Position numbers and translations under genes: made by a program
Part shown: piece by piece, positions 25,343 through 35,569 of the stretch
Position numbering within the stretch: the stretch's first letter is position 1
How the letters are laid out: the number at the start of each line of letters is the position of its first letter
The notes under the pieces: generated by a model
Databases searched by the model: none
Seen by the model: only the letters and a program-made list of their open reading frames with translations
Told to the model about the DNA's origin: nothing
DNA from: Methanobacteriota archaeon
Lineage (GTDB): Archaea; Thermoplasmatota; Thermoplasmata; UBA10834
DNA: 64,000 nt
Direction of reading: 5' to 3'
Assembly: GCA_020347565.1 (NCBI GenBank)
Contig: CP070732.1
Span: 1,007,175 to 1,071,174, forward strand

Positions 25343-26317
25343 ATGATCATTGGCCAGAGCGTGTCTGAGCCGGAATTGCAGACGTTCACCGAGAAACGCA
25401 TCGGCGAGATGATTGAAGTTCTAGCGAAAGCGCGAGCGGGCAATCCGCTCGAGAGAAGGATGACGCGCGACGAAGCGAGAGAGTACACCGTCCTCGACCC
25501 GGATTTCGACCCGAAGGGGGCCTGGTTCGCAATTGTGGACGGTGAGGTCGCAGGCTTCTGCTCTGCCCTCGTGGAGAGGACAAGGATCGAGGCGGGGAAG
25601 GATGACGCCTGGGTGGATATCGACATTGTGCCTGAGCACGAAAGAATTGACGTGGCGCAGGCGCTGTTGAACCAAGCCTTTGGCTACCTATCCTCGAGGA
25701 ACGTAGGCAAGGCTATGACCAGGAGCCTGGCGTCCGATGAGAAGAGGAAGACTTTCCTCAAGTCGAACTCGTTCGAAGAGGAGCACCGCATCTACACCCT
25801 CGTCAGGCGCGGACGCGACGAAGTGAACGTGGTCGTTGCTCCCGCTCCTAACAGAATCGTGCGGTGGGAGCTTCCCGATTGCTCTGACTCACGGCTGCAG
25901 GCCATTACCGAGGCGTTCAACGACTCATTCAAGGACCACATGAACTTCGCTCCCGAGCTGCCGGAACGATTCCAGAACTTGAGAGACTGCAACGATGACC
26001 CGCACGTACTGACAGTAGCGCTGGACGAGGACGTGATAACGGGATTCGCATTGTCGGAGTACAGCGAGGAATACAACAGACTCAAAGGGGCGAATGTGGG
26101 TTGGGTGAATGTTCTCGGGGTACGGCCACAGTACAGGCGAACCGGCCTGGGAAGGGCGCTTCTTGCCGACAGCATCCGTTGGATCCTGGAGGCGGGGGCG
26201 AGCAACGTGTATCTCGGGGTGTTCGCGAAGAACGAGAAGGCTCTGAGCCTGTATTGGTCCTTCGGCTTCGAGAAGGAGAGGGAGAACATAATATTCGCGC
26301 GTTCGCTCAAGGGCTGA
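25343..26317 (+). CDS. Double GNAT-fold acetyltransferase
   Basis: About 324 residues with two GNAT halves. The first (about 10-155) is degenerate; the second (about 160-324) keeps the acetyl-CoA motif GVRPQYRRTGLGRALLADSIRWILEAGASNVYLGVFAKNEKALSLYWSFGFE. Tandem GNAT proteins of this layout include mycothiol synthase, but the substrate here cannot be read. ATG 25343 is chosen; TTG 25292 would add 17 residues and cannot be excluded. It follows the tRNA-Ala gene and stands alone. Confidence 0.85.
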   Translation: MIIGQSVSEPELQTFTEKRIGEMIEVLAKARAGNPLERRMTRDEAREYTVLDPDFDPKGAWFAIVDGEVAGFCSALVERTRIEAGKDDAWVDIDIVPEHERIDVAQALLNQAFGYLSSRNVGKAMTRSLASDEKRKTFLKSNSFEEEHRIYTLVRRGRDEVNVVVAPAPNRIVRWELPDCSDSRLQAITEAFNDSFKDHMNFAPELPERFQNLRDCNDDPHVLTVALDEDVITGFALSEYSEEYNRLKGANVGWVNVLGVRPQYRRTGLGRALLADSIRWILEAGASNVYLGVFAKNEKALSLYWSFGFEKERENIIFARSLKG

Positions 26318-26449
26318 AAGCGGGCTCTCGATATGGTTCCTGCGGGCTTGGCGGTGTCCTCCCATGAATGAATAGACCACAATACTTATAGCCAGCACGC
26401 CGATGACTTGACGGCTGGCCGCTCGTAGGCGGCGGGATGGGATCATAGT

Positions 26450-29400
26450 ATGTTCGCTCGAAAGCTGTTAGCCTCAATGCTAGCATTTCTGATGGTGACA
26501 GTCGGATTCTCGCTCTTTGACGAAGATTCAGAAGCTGAGACGGGGGGCCCCGATGAGTATGGTTACGTCTGGGTTGACAGCAAGGGAAGCGCGCCGAATG
26601 TGACCTTCGACTGGATAGACGTGCGCTCTGGAACAGACGCTGGGTTCTCATATTCCACCAACGAGTTCCTGGGACCGTTCAACGTCGGTTTCATGTTCGA
26701 ATTCTACGGGAACACTTACAATTCGTTCTTCATCAGCAACAATGGATTCATAACGCTGGGCGCGGGCGCGACGGACACCACCAACGACCCGATTCCAAGC
26801 GCATCCAGCCCGAATAACCTCATCGCTCCCTTCTGGGACGAAGTTTGGGTCGACTACTACCCATACAACACCGGCGATGTCTACTACGAGACGATAGGAG
26901 CCTCGCCGAACAGGCAGCTCGTCGTCCAATGGGACAACGTGTCCCGCCGCTACAGCTACGATTTGCTGACTTTCGAAGTGATACTCAACGAGACGGGGGA
27001 GGTCTGGTTCCAGTATAAGGATATGAACACCGAGTCGGGCCTGAGCGCAACAGTGGGGATTGAGAACATCGACGGGAGCATCGGGTGCGAGTACTCGTAC
27101 GAGGAAGCGGTGATCGAGGACGAGCTCGCAATCATGTTCTCGAGGGGGCCCGTCGGATTCGGCCCGGACTCCACAGGTACCGGATATCCAGGGGACACCG
27201 TGATCTATGTCCTGATACTGACGAACGCCCAGGACTTCGTCGACTCCTTTGACATCCAAGTGAATTGGTCGCTCCTGGGGTGGGGTGTGAGCATTTGCGA
27301 TGATATGGGAGTTCCGTTGACTGACGAGAACAACAACACGATTCCTGATACGGGCAACCTGACAGCGAACGACTCTTTCACGGTGCACGCCTACGTGGAG
27401 ATTCCGCTCTCGCCGACGGCTCAGATGGAGACAACCGTGCTGATGGCATCATCCTACGCAGACCCCGCTGTCAACGACACGGCCACTCTTGCCACGTGGA
27501 CCGCCCAGGCCGTCTACGACCCGCCTCACGTCGACGCGGCGGTCGACGGGGACTCCGACGGGGACTTCGACTACCTGGTCGTGAACGTATCATTGAATGT
27601 CCTCGGCGAAGGCGACTTGCGCGCCTACTGCTATCTGTATACAGAGACCGGTGAGCAGGTACAGTTCGTCCTTGAATCTGATTGGTTTCCAGTCGGCCCT
27701 GGAAACCTCACCGTTCAGTTCACAGGCGAATATATCTTCTCGGCTATGGAAAACGGCACCTTCCGGGTAGACCTATATCTCTACGACTCCGACTGGAGCT
27801 ATCTCGGGTTCGACCAATACACCACATCGTATTACAACTACACCGATTTCGACACCCCAGAGGCGATCTTCTTCCCGCCCCATTCCGACTTCGGCTGGGA
27901 CGACGACTCTGACTCGCTCTACGACTATCTCGTGATTGAAGTCGTCATACAGGTGTATGATGATGGAGAATACACCGTCGAGGCATATCTCGAAGACGAT
28001 TGGGGTTACTCGGTATCGTATGCTGAGCACACTGAGGCCTTCGTCGCAGGCACCTATATCATAGAGATATTGTTCCCTGGCTGGGAGGTCAACCTGGCGG
28101 ACATGGATGGTCCATACTACGCATATCTCTATCTCGACAACGTCTATGGCACGAACATCGACATAGACACTCACGAGACTGCGGCCTACGTCAGGAGCGA
28201 GTTCGAAGGGGTGCCAGTCGTGTTCCTGCCGCCTCACAGCGACTACGCCAACGACACCGACGACGACAGCTATTACAACGAGCTGACCATAGAGATACGC
28301 ATTGATTGCTCCGAGACCGGGTACTACGACTTGGAAATCTATGTCGAGGACTACTGGTACCAGGAGTTCTACCATGTGCTGGATACGCTCTATCTCGAGG
28401 ACGGTATGACCGCGCTCTACCAGATAACTCTGGATTCGTACTCCATCCGCAGCAACGGGGTAAACGGAAGATTCATGCTCGACATGTACCTCTTCAACAC
28501 CTCCACATCCTACGAATACGACTACGATTACTACGAGACCCAATACTACTGGGTCAGCGACTTCGACCCGATAGGCGCGTTCTTCGAGCCGCCGTATGAC
28601 GACTTCGGCAGAGACGATGATTTGGACGGTCTGTTCGACTACCTCGTCATAACCGTCCCGATCAACGCTTCATCCACAGGCTACTTCGACTTTGAGGTGT
28701 ACGTCTACGATCCGTACTGGTCATACGTCAGAAGCTCAGTGGAAGAACTATACATCGTCGAGAACTCGCTGTTCGAGGCCACAGTGGAGATCGACTCATA
28801 CACGATATCGGACAGAGGCATCGACGGCTCATGGAATGTGTACATCTACATATACGACCACTGGACGGCCGTGTTGTACGACTCTGACACGTACACGACC
28901 CAGACCTACTATGTCAACGACTTCGACCCCGTGCCTGTGCAATTCGAACCTCCCCATACGGACTACGGCCTTGACACAGACGAGGACACCTACTTCGACT
29001 ACCTCATCGTGGAGGCGATGTTTTTGTGCTACCAGGCAGGGAGGTTCACTTTCCGAGCGGACCTGTATGATCCGTGGGGCTCGCCGGTCACATCCGTCCA
29101 GATCACGCGGGACTACAGCGCTGGAGTGAGAATGGTCGAATTCTCGTTCGACGGATGGATGATATGGTACAATGGCGTGAGCGGATGGTTCGAGATTGAC
29201 CTCAGCGTCGAGTCCCTGTCTGGTTTGACGCTCGATACGGACACCCACTATTCGGATTACTACTACTGGAACGAGTTCGAACCCGCACCTGCTGAGTTCG
29301 TCACGCCGCACACCGACCAGGCGATGGACGACGATGAGGATGGTCTTTACGAGTACCTCGTCGTCGCTGCCACCGTCGAGGTGTACGTGGAGGGAGTCTA

Positions 29401-31261
29401 CGCCGTGGCTGGAACCCTCTACGACGATTGGGGATATGTCACTGACAGCGCGAGGAACACGACCCATCTCCCCACTGGAACTGCGCACGTGGAGCTCTGG
29501 TTCGATGGCTGGCTGGTCGCGCTTATGGATGCTGACCCGTGGCGCGTGCTGCTGACGCTGTCAAACGCCCAGGGGGACGAGATGGACTCAGACACCTATT
29601 ACCTGAGCGGCATCTATTGGAGGTCGGACTTCGACCCGATGGTTCCAGAGCTGGAGTCGGGATGGGCTTACGGCGCGCCCGTCATCGATGGCGCCTTGGA
29701 CGCGGATGAGTGGTTCGGGGCTGGGATGGTGGACTTCGTCCTCTGGGACGAAGCGAATGAGGTCGACGCGGCGATGTATGTGATAAACAACGAGACCCAC
29801 CTCTTCGTGTGTATCGATGCCGTCGGGGACACCACTGGCGACGACGGCGACTCTGCATCGCTGGCGTTCGACACTGGCAACGATGAGCTCGCAACCGACT
29901 TCCAGGAAGACCAGTTCGTGCTCACATCCATGGGCTCTTGGACCGACAGCCAGCACCTAATCTACGACACCTGGGACTGGACGGTCGACTGCAGACCGTT
30001 CGACCAGGGGCTGCCCCAGCATGAAACGCTCGCAGGCGTCGTCGGGTTCGGGCCGTCGGAGGCATCGAGCACCGCTCACAGGATCTACGAGATATGCATA
30101 CCGTTGGACCTCCTTGGCGCGGGGCCCGGAGATGTCATAGGCTTCGCGACGGCGAGCGTTGTCGAACTCGGGGTCGTGGACAGCGACGACGGCTCATTCA
30201 GTGCCTGGCCTGCTCGGTACCAGATGGGGGATGAGCTTGAGAAGTACGGAGACCTTGTTCTATCACCTGAGAGACCGCTCACGACTTTCGAGATCGACGG
30301 CACTGAGGGCGACAACGGATGGTTCGTATCGGATGCGGTGGTCACGCTCTCCGCGACAGGCGGCGTCGGAGGCATCAATACCACACATCTCCGCATCGAC
30401 GGCGGCGCGTGGACAGAGTATACGAGCCCGGTCACGGTTTCAGGGGATGGCGTGCATACTGTGCTGTTCTACTCGGTGGATATGTCAGATGTGGAGGAAC
30501 CCGTCAGGGCTCTCGGAATCATGATCGACACAGAGGAGCCCGATACTTCAGCGGACGTCGAAGGCACCGTCGGAAGCGACGACTGGTACATAGCGGACGT
30601 TCTGGTGGTGTTCGAAACCCTCGACGACGCCTCAGGCGTGCGAGGGATCATGTGCCGTCTTAACGGCGGCGATTGGATCAACGTATCGGAGGGCTTCCTA
30701 GACGTCTCTGAGGACGGAGCATACCTTCTCGAATACTACGCGGTCGACGTCGCGGGACATGAAGAAGACATCAAGTCGATCGCGCTCAAGGTCGACATCA
30801 ACGCTCCGGTCACCTTTCCAGAAGTCGACGGCTCGAGAGTCACATTGAATGTCACGGACAGCGGGAGTGGCGTATACGAAACGCTGTACAGGATAGACGA
30901 CGGCGAGTGGACGACCTACACTGGACCGTTCGAGGTCAGAGGCGAGGGCAACCACACGGTGGAATTCTTCTCTCAGGACGTTGCGGGTAACAACGAGACA
31001 ATCAAGAGCGTCATCGTCCAGGGAAGCACTAGTGCCTCCGTGCTCGGGATGGATTTGTGGCTCGCGCTGCTGGTGCTCACCCTCGTGGTGGTCACGATAC
31101 TGGCACTACTGTTCGTTGTCCGCAGAAGGGTCGCCAGGCCGCCGCGAGGGCCACCGATGCCGCCCGATGCCAGGCTTTACGAGCAGCAGATGCCGCCACA
31201 AGGAGGCGTCGAGGGAGGAGCGCCGCCAGAGCAAGGAAGAGGCCCGCCGCCTAACGGATGA
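26450..31261 (+). CDS. Giant acidic surface protein with six Asp-rich repeats
   Basis: A 1603-residue secreted and anchored protein. It has a signal peptide (1-29); a first domain with NNGFITLGAG and LIAPFWDEVWVDY, as in nidogen-like extracellular modules (about 30-230); and, from about residue 355 to 1065, six repeats of about 120-145 residues, each opening with PPH-x-D followed by a D-x-D-x-D loop and YDYLVV (for example PPHSDFGWDDDSDSLYDYLV). The acidic loops are likely calcium sites. A DOMON/CBM9-like domain follows (PVIDGALDADEWFGAG), then three OmpL47-like repeats (NTTHLRIDGGAWTEYTSPV), a transmembrane helix (LALLVLTLVVVTILALLFVV) and a Pro-rich cytosolic tail. A TATA box ACTTATAG lies near 26387. 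It could be an S-layer-like or adhesive component; that is inference. Confidence 0.9.
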   Translation: MFARKLLASMLAFLMVTVGFSLFDEDSEAETGGPDEYGYVWVDSKGSAPNVTFDWIDVRSGTDAGFSYSTNEFLGPFNVGFMFEFYGNTYNSFFISNNGFITLGAGATDTTNDPIPSASSPNNLIAPFWDEVWVDYYPYNTGDVYYETIGASPNRQLVVQWDNVSRRYSYDLLTFEVILNETGEVWFQYKDMNTESGLSATVGIENIDGSIGCEYSYEEAVIEDELAIMFSRGPVGFGPDSTGTGYPGDTVIYVLILTNAQDFVDSFDIQVNWSLLGWGVSICDDMGVPLTDENNNTIPDTGNLTANDSFTVHAYVEIPLSPTAQMETTVLMASSYADPAVNDTATLATWTAQAVYDPPHVDAAVDGDSDGDFDYLVVNVSLNVLGEGDLRAYCYLYTETGEQVQFVLESDWFPVGPGNLTVQFTGEYIFSAMENGTFRVDLYLYDSDWSYLGFDQYTTSYYNYTDFDTPEAIFFPPHSDFGWDDDSDSLYDYLVIEVVIQVYDDGEYTVEAYLEDDWGYSVSYAEHTEAFVAGTYIIEILFPGWEVNLADMDGPYYAYLYLDNVYGTNIDIDTHETAAYVRSEFEGVPVVFLPPHSDYANDTDDDSYYNELTIEIRIDCSETGYYDLEIYVEDYWYQEFYHVLDTLYLEDGMTALYQITLDSYSIRSNGVNGRFMLDMYLFNTSTSYEYDYDYYETQYYWVSDFDPIGAFFEPPYDDFGRDDDLDGLFDYLVITVPINASSTGYFDFEVYVYDPYWSYVRSSVEELYIVENSLFEATVEIDSYTISDRGIDGSWNVYIYIYDHWTAVLYDSDTYTTQTYYVNDFDPVPVQFEPPHTDYGLDTDEDTYFDYLIVEAMFLCYQAGRFTFRADLYDPWGSPVTSVQITRDYSAGVRMVEFSFDGWMIWYNGVSGWFEIDLSVESLSGLTLDTDTHYSDYYYWNEFEPAPAEFVTPHTDQAMDDDEDGLYEYLVVAATVEVYVEGVYAVAGTLYDDWGYVTDSARNTTHLPTGTAHVELWFDGWLVALMDADPWRVLLTLSNAQGDEMDSDTYYLSGIYWRSDFDPMVPELESGWAYGAPVIDGALDADEWFGAGMVDFVLWDEANEVDAAMYVINNETHLFVCIDAVGDTTGDDGDSASLAFDTGNDELATDFQEDQFVLTSMGSWTDSQHLIYDTWDWTVDCRPFDQGLPQHETLAGVVGFGPSEASSTAHRIYEICIPLDLLGAGPGDVIGFATASVVELGVVDSDDGSFSAWPARYQMGDELEKYGDLVLSPERPLTTFEIDGTEGDNGWFVSDAVVTLSATGGVGGINTTHLRIDGGAWTEYTSPVTVSGDGVHTVLFYSVDMSDVEEPVRALGIMIDTEEPDTSADVEGTVGSDDWYIADVLVVFETLDDASGVRGIMCRLNGGDWINVSEGFLDVSEDGAYLLEYYAVDVAGHEEDIKSIALKVDINAPVTFPEVDGSRVTLNVTDSGSGVYETLYRIDDGEWTTYTGPFEVRGEGNHTVEFFSQDVAGNNETIKSVIVQGSTSASVLGMDLWLALLVLTLVVVTILALLFVVRRRVARPPRGPPMPPDARLYEQQMPPQGGVEGGAPPEQGRGPPPNG

Positions 31262-31424
31262 GCTGCATCTGGAACTCAGACGCGCGCGCGGCGTCCCTTT
31301 CCTCAGAGGGGATAGCTCCTGCGCTTTCGTTGGGTGACGTCACATGAAAGAGCGTCGTCGTCTCGTGCAGCTGGTGATAACCAGCCGATAAGCGCTTAAT
31401 ATCGTACGCTGAGTTCGTAGCAGC

Positions 31425-31640
31425 ATGACGGGAAGATCTCTGGCCGTTGTCCTGGCGTGCTTGGTTTTGGCGGTCGCTGCTGTAGGAATTGGCGACAACG
31501 CTTCCGCCGGAGGCAGAGACCACAACCACCTGACCCATGGAGAGGATGAGGGATACTACGACGTCAACAACCACAATTCATTCGACGACGATAGCTTCCC
31601 GGGACAGTCGAGCCATAACAGGTCCGGCGTAGCTTGGTGA
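31425..31640 (+). CDS. Tiny secreted protein, His/Asp/Asn-rich, leaderless
   Basis: A 71-residue precursor with a clear signal peptide (LAVVLACLVLAVAAVGIGDNASA) and a short mature part rich in His, Asp, Asn and Gly (DHNHLTHGEDEGYYDVNNHN), which could bind metal. A TATA-like CTTAATAT sits 26 bases before the ATG, exactly where a leaderless archaeal gene needs it, so I believe it is real. A hairpin-like GCTGGT-GATA-ACCAGC lies just upstream of the box (31369-31384). I do not recognise a family. Confidence 0.65.
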   Translation: MTGRSLAVVLACLVLAVAAVGIGDNASAGGRDHNHLTHGEDEGYYDVNNHNSFDDDSFPGQSSHNRSGVAW

Positions 31641-31805
31641 TGCTAAGCCACCAACCACTTGCTCCTGAACCCTTGCGCAGCCGACAGGGAGTTCACCGTT
31701 CGAAAGGGATTTTGGCCGCCCAAGGAGTACAGTGAGAGGATTCTCGGGCGATAGGCCAAGGGTGGCAGGATCGGGTGCCTCATCTTCCATGGGTCGATAT
31801 GCGTC
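31641..31805. other. Gap between the tiny secreted protein and agmatine deiminase
   Basis: I see nothing in these 165 bases: no TATA box, hairpin or ribosome site with a convincing open frame. The two flanking genes converge here. Confidence 0.4.
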
Positions 31806-32849
31806 TCACCCGCGGATGAACCGGCCCTCGGGTATCTGCTGGGTTATGCAATGGATCCCTCCGCCCCCGACCTCTATGCACGGAACGCTGACGGTGACGA
31901 CCTCCCTGTCAGGATAGCACGACCTTAGCGTTTCCGCCGCTACTGGGTCTTCTGGGATGCCGAACTCCGGTGCGACTATGCCGCCGTTCGCCACATAGTG
32001 GTTGATGTACCCTGGAGTTATATCGTGGCCAAGGTGCTCCCTCGGACGTGGCTGCACGAGATCTATGATCTCGATGGATCGGCCCTTTGCATCGGTCGAC
32101 GTCTCCAACCGCGCCCGATTCTCCGCCAGCATGTCGTGGTTGGGATCTGAAGTATCGTCCGTATGGGCTATGATGACTGTCTTCGGCCCAGAGAAACAGG
32201 CTACGCCATCCACATGTCCGTCAGTCACGTCTTCTGCCTGGCCTCTACCGAGCCAGAGAACCTTGCTCACGCCCAGGAAGTCCTTGAGCCCGCCCTCGAT
32301 CTGCTCCCCATCCATGCTCGGATTGCGGTTCGGATTGAGGAGGCACTGCTCTGTCGTCATCAGCGTTCCTTCCCCATCAACGGATATTGAGCCTCCTTCG
32401 AGCACCATGTTGGCCACGTACCGTCTCACTCTCAGTTCCCTTGAAAGGGACTCCGGCACGCGCTCGTCCTTCGAGTGAGGCCCTTTGCTGCCCCATGCAT
32501 TGAATAGGAAATCAACCAGGGCGACATCCCCTGCGGCAGAAGTCACGAAGATTGGACCATTATCCCTGATCCAAGAGTCGTCAAGGTCGACGACAATGAC
32601 AGGGGCCCCGTCGCCAGATTTCTCACGGACATCGACTACTGTCGACGGGTCCGATAGGACTGTCACTGGTTCGAATCTGTTGACGGCCTCGATGACGGAC
32701 TGATACTCGACCTCCGCCTGTCGGATGTGCCCATGCCATGTCTCAGGAGCACAGGGCCAAGAGATAAGGCAACCTGTGTGAGGCTGCCATTCTGCAGGCA
32801 TCGAAAATCCATCGTGCGAAGGACTTCTTTCATTCATCCTGGTCTCCAT
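31806..32849 (-). CDS. aguA: Agmatine deiminase / peptidyl-arginine deiminase family
   Basis: A 347-residue guanidino-group-modifying enzyme of the PAD_porph family. It converts agmatine to N-carbamoylputrescine and ammonia. The catalytic Cys lies in EVGGGGIHCITQQIPEGR; other family landmarks are WIRDNGPIFV (Asp binding the guanidinium), VLEGGSISVDGEG (Glu) and DGHVDGVACF (catalytic His). ATG 32849 is the first start; ATGs at codons 5 and 17 are alternatives, the latter nearest the conserved MPAEWQPHTG beginning. It is a single gene with no other polyamine genes nearby. Peptidyl-arginine deiminase activity is unlikely because there is no signal peptide. Confidence 0.92.
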   Translation of the reverse strand: METRMNERSPSHDGFSMPAEWQPHTGCLISWPCAPETWHGHIRQAEVEYQSVIEAVNRFEPVTVLSDPSTVVDVREKSGDGAPVIVVDLDDSWIRDNGPIFVTSAAGDVALVDFLFNAWGSKGPHSKDERVPESLSRELRVRRYVANMVLEGGSISVDGEGTLMTTEQCLLNPNRNPSMDGEQIEGGLKDFLGVSKVLWLGRGQAEDVTDGHVDGVACFSGPKTVIIAHTDDTSDPNHDMLAENRARLETSTDAKGRSIEIIDLVQPRPREHLGHDITPGYINHYVANGGIVAPEFGIPEDPVAAETLRSCYPDREVVTVSVPCIEVGGGGIHCITQQIPEGRFIRG

Positions 32850-33129
32850 CCCGTCTCATGGAACCGGCGAACGAGCTGGTCGACTATGGGTCTCAAGCTA
32901 GAATAGTCTTGCTGGGAGAGCGTCTGCCGAAGGTCCATCATGTCCGCCGGCATCGATGAGAACGGAAATGAAGGTCCGCCTGGTACGACTCAGGAGGCCA
33001 AGACGCACCTGGCCGAGTATCGATGCCTGGAATCCGCATAGCAGGCTCCGACTTGTGGGTCCGCGACATCTATAAATATCATCATGGCGTCCGCGATATG
33101 CTCGATTGAGCATAACGGAGGCGTACGAT

Positions 33130-35565
33130 TTGTCAGCTGAGAGCGGAGAACATGCGGGAGACAAAGGGTCTGCCGAGCCAGTCGAAGACCCGAGCAAGAG
33201 CGCACTTGCGAAGACCGGGACGAAGAAGCTTATCGCCCTCATCATCATCGCTGCGCTGCTCGTGGCAGTACCGCTGGGCTATCTCGCTCTGAAATCGGGA
33301 GATGCGGATGGAGATGACAACGACGACGGCTCGATAGCGCTGTCAATCGTTGGACGCACCGGCGTCGAAGAGAACCTGACTCTGAGCGAAGTGATCAACA
33401 TGAGCTCCATCGAGGCCGTCTCTTCCTATCAGAACAGGTTCGGAAACTGGAAAGGCTTTGGCACATATCAGGGCGTGAACCTGAGTGGTCTGGCTGACCT
33501 GGTCGGCGGCATGATACCTGGAGACGTGATGACACTGACGGCTTCCGATGGCTACCACCAGAACCTGTCGTATTACCAGGTCTACGCCGACGACGAGTGC
33601 CTGGCAGTCCAGGGGCCATCGATCCTTGCCTGCGAATTCAACGGAACGCCCTGCCCGAGCTGGGAGGACGGTCCGATGGCGGCGATGTTGGCACCGGACG
33701 AGGCTTTCAGCAACGACGACTTCAACAGCACCTGTGCAAAGGATCCTGAGTTTCTAGGGAGCACATCTGCGGGGTCCCTATGGGTCAAGAACGTCGAGCG
33801 TATCCGTATACAGTCGATGTATGAGGAATGGACGGTCGTCCTGACGAACCTTGAGGGTGCGCAGACCGAGGTCACGCGCACTGAGTTCGTCTATATGCAG
33901 TACTTCGATGGCGACGACTACACCGACTCCTCGGAGAGGAACTGGTCAGGAGTCCCTGTGGAGGTCTTGCTGGGCCTAGTCGACGACGACGACCCACAGA
34001 CCTTCAACGATACCCTGGCCGAATCAGAATACAGGATAGTGGCAGAGGCGACCGACGGATACTACAGGGCCATGGTCGCGAAGGACCTGGTGGACAAAGG
34101 TGCGATATTCGCAACCCAGATGAACGGGACCGCGCTTCCCGAGGACTTCGCGCCGGTCAGACTCGTAGGACCGGACATGAGCGGCAAGGACATGGTAAGC
34201 ATGATATGCAGCATCATCATGGACCGAGTCGCGGTGACTGTGAACGCCGGCGAGGAATCCGAGCCGCTGACAATGACAGAACTGGCAAAGAGGAATCTGT
34301 CTTCCGGCACCGGCTACTACATGAAGTCCACGGGAACCATCGTCGGCCCGCTGGACTTCACGGGCGTTCCTGTGAGAGACCTGGTGGACCTGGTCTACGA
34401 CGGAGACAACTACAGCCTCGACGCGGTTGCCTGGCCGCCGGACACGTATCAGATGACCTACAGCACGGCGCAAGTTGAGAACGGGACTTTCCCGGTGTAT
34501 GACCTCGACGGCACGCTCCTCGGTCCGCAGGACCTGACGATGATGCTGGCGATCGAACGGGACGGCGCCCGTCTGCCGTACGATGAACTGAGAATCGTGG
34601 TAGTCGATGATGAGTCGGCGCCAGTCACCGACGGTCATTTTTGGACGAAGATGGTCATGGAACTGAACGTCGTCCCGTACATCGAGGGCTGGACATTGAA
34701 CCTTAGCGGGGTCACATCAATGGATGTCGATCGACAGACCTTCGAGTCTCTCGCTTCGTGCTTCTACCACACGACTTACTGCAACTTCACTGACGACGAT
34801 GGCGATCACTCTTATGAGGGCGTGCCTCTATGGGTGTTAGTCTCCGCAGTCGACGGCGGAGATGCGCCCGGCGGCCATTTCATGTTCAACGATGCCCTTG
34901 CCGACGCGGGCTACATGGTCAACGTGACGGGCGCTGATGGCGGGTCAGGTCTCTTCTCGGCTGACCAGATCGCCAGGAACGACAGCATCATAGTGGCGCA
35001 TCGGCTCGATGGCAAGCCGCTCGAGGAAGGGGACTGGCCCTTGCGGGTCGTAGGGGATGCCCTCACAGAATCGCAGAAGGTGAAGATGATCGCAAGCATA
35101 GCCATCGAGGGGTTCGCGGCCACCCCCGCCTGGAATCTCACGCTGACCGGACTCACGACAGCCGTCCTGACCGAATGGGATTTCGCAGCCCTGTACAACT
35201 GCGAAGAGGGCGTTCATATAAGCTACCACAACTACTCATTGGATACGGTCGAATACAGCTACGCCGGCATCCCGCTCTGGGTACTGATTGGCATGGTGGA
35301 CGGCGCGGACGCCGGCCACTGGGCGTTCAACGATTCGCTCGCCGCCCTCGGTTATGACGTGAAGGTGTCCGCGCTCGACGGCTGCAACACGACTGTCTCG
35401 ATCGAGGACATACAATACAACGACAGTCTGATAGTGGCTCTGACTCTGAACGGCACTTATCTGACCGGAGACGAGTATCCGCTGAAGCTCACTGGCGAAG
35501 ATCTTCCGACCTCCTTCAGGATCAAGGCCGTTGCGTCGATTGAGCTGGTCAACATTCCAGAGTGA
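33130..35565 (+). CDS. Anchored protein with five sulfite-oxidase-like (Moco-fold) domains
   Basis: About 811 residues. An N-terminal anchor helix (KLIALIIIAALLVAVPLGYLAL) is followed by five related domains of about 140-160 residues. Each shows the pattern of the oxidoreductase molybdopterin-binding fold: a G-x-x-L-T strand, W/Y-x-GVP-L-x-x-L-x-x-LV, A-x-DGY, a strand with (V/A)xxLNGxPL, then RLVGxD and a closing V-x-x-I-x-I-x. The Cys that binds molybdenum in true sulfite oxidases is not in the expected place, so these may bind a ligand rather than act as enzymes. TTG 33130 has GGAGG 8 bases upstream; TTG 33106 is the alternative. It leads the ECF operon; a TATA box TATAAAT lies at 33071-33077. 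Confidence 0.8.
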   Translation: MSAESGEHAGDKGSAEPVEDPSKSALAKTGTKKLIALIIIAALLVAVPLGYLALKSGDADGDDNDDGSIALSIVGRTGVEENLTLSEVINMSSIEAVSSYQNRFGNWKGFGTYQGVNLSGLADLVGGMIPGDVMTLTASDGYHQNLSYYQVYADDECLAVQGPSILACEFNGTPCPSWEDGPMAAMLAPDEAFSNDDFNSTCAKDPEFLGSTSAGSLWVKNVERIRIQSMYEEWTVVLTNLEGAQTEVTRTEFVYMQYFDGDDYTDSSERNWSGVPVEVLLGLVDDDDPQTFNDTLAESEYRIVAEATDGYYRAMVAKDLVDKGAIFATQMNGTALPEDFAPVRLVGPDMSGKDMVSMICSIIMDRVAVTVNAGEESEPLTMTELAKRNLSSGTGYYMKSTGTIVGPLDFTGVPVRDLVDLVYDGDNYSLDAVAWPPDTYQMTYSTAQVENGTFPVYDLDGTLLGPQDLTMMLAIERDGARLPYDELRIVVVDDESAPVTDGHFWTKMVMELNVVPYIEGWTLNLSGVTSMDVDRQTFESLASCFYHTTYCNFTDDDGDHSYEGVPLWVLVSAVDGGDAPGGHFMFNDALADAGYMVNVTGADGGSGLFSADQIARNDSIIVAHRLDGKPLEEGDWPLRVVGDALTESQKVKMIASIAIEGFAATPAWNLTLTGLTTAVLTEWDFAALYNCEEGVHISYHNYSLDTVEYSYAGIPLWVLIGMVDGADAGHWAFNDSLAALGYDVKVSALDGCNTTVSIEDIQYNDSLIVALTLNGTYLTGDEYPLKLTGEDLPTSFRIKAVASIELVNIPE

Positions 35566-35569
35566 AGAG

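Noticed and set aside
26450..31261. Tandem repeats as DNA-level repeats or a CRISPR-like array
   Set aside because: The periodicity is of diverged protein domains inside one long coding frame, without identical spacers or short direct repeats.
32898..33248. A 116-codon minus-strand frame before the ECF operon
   Set aside because: It covers the TATA box and start of the repeat protein on the other strand and has no homology pattern.
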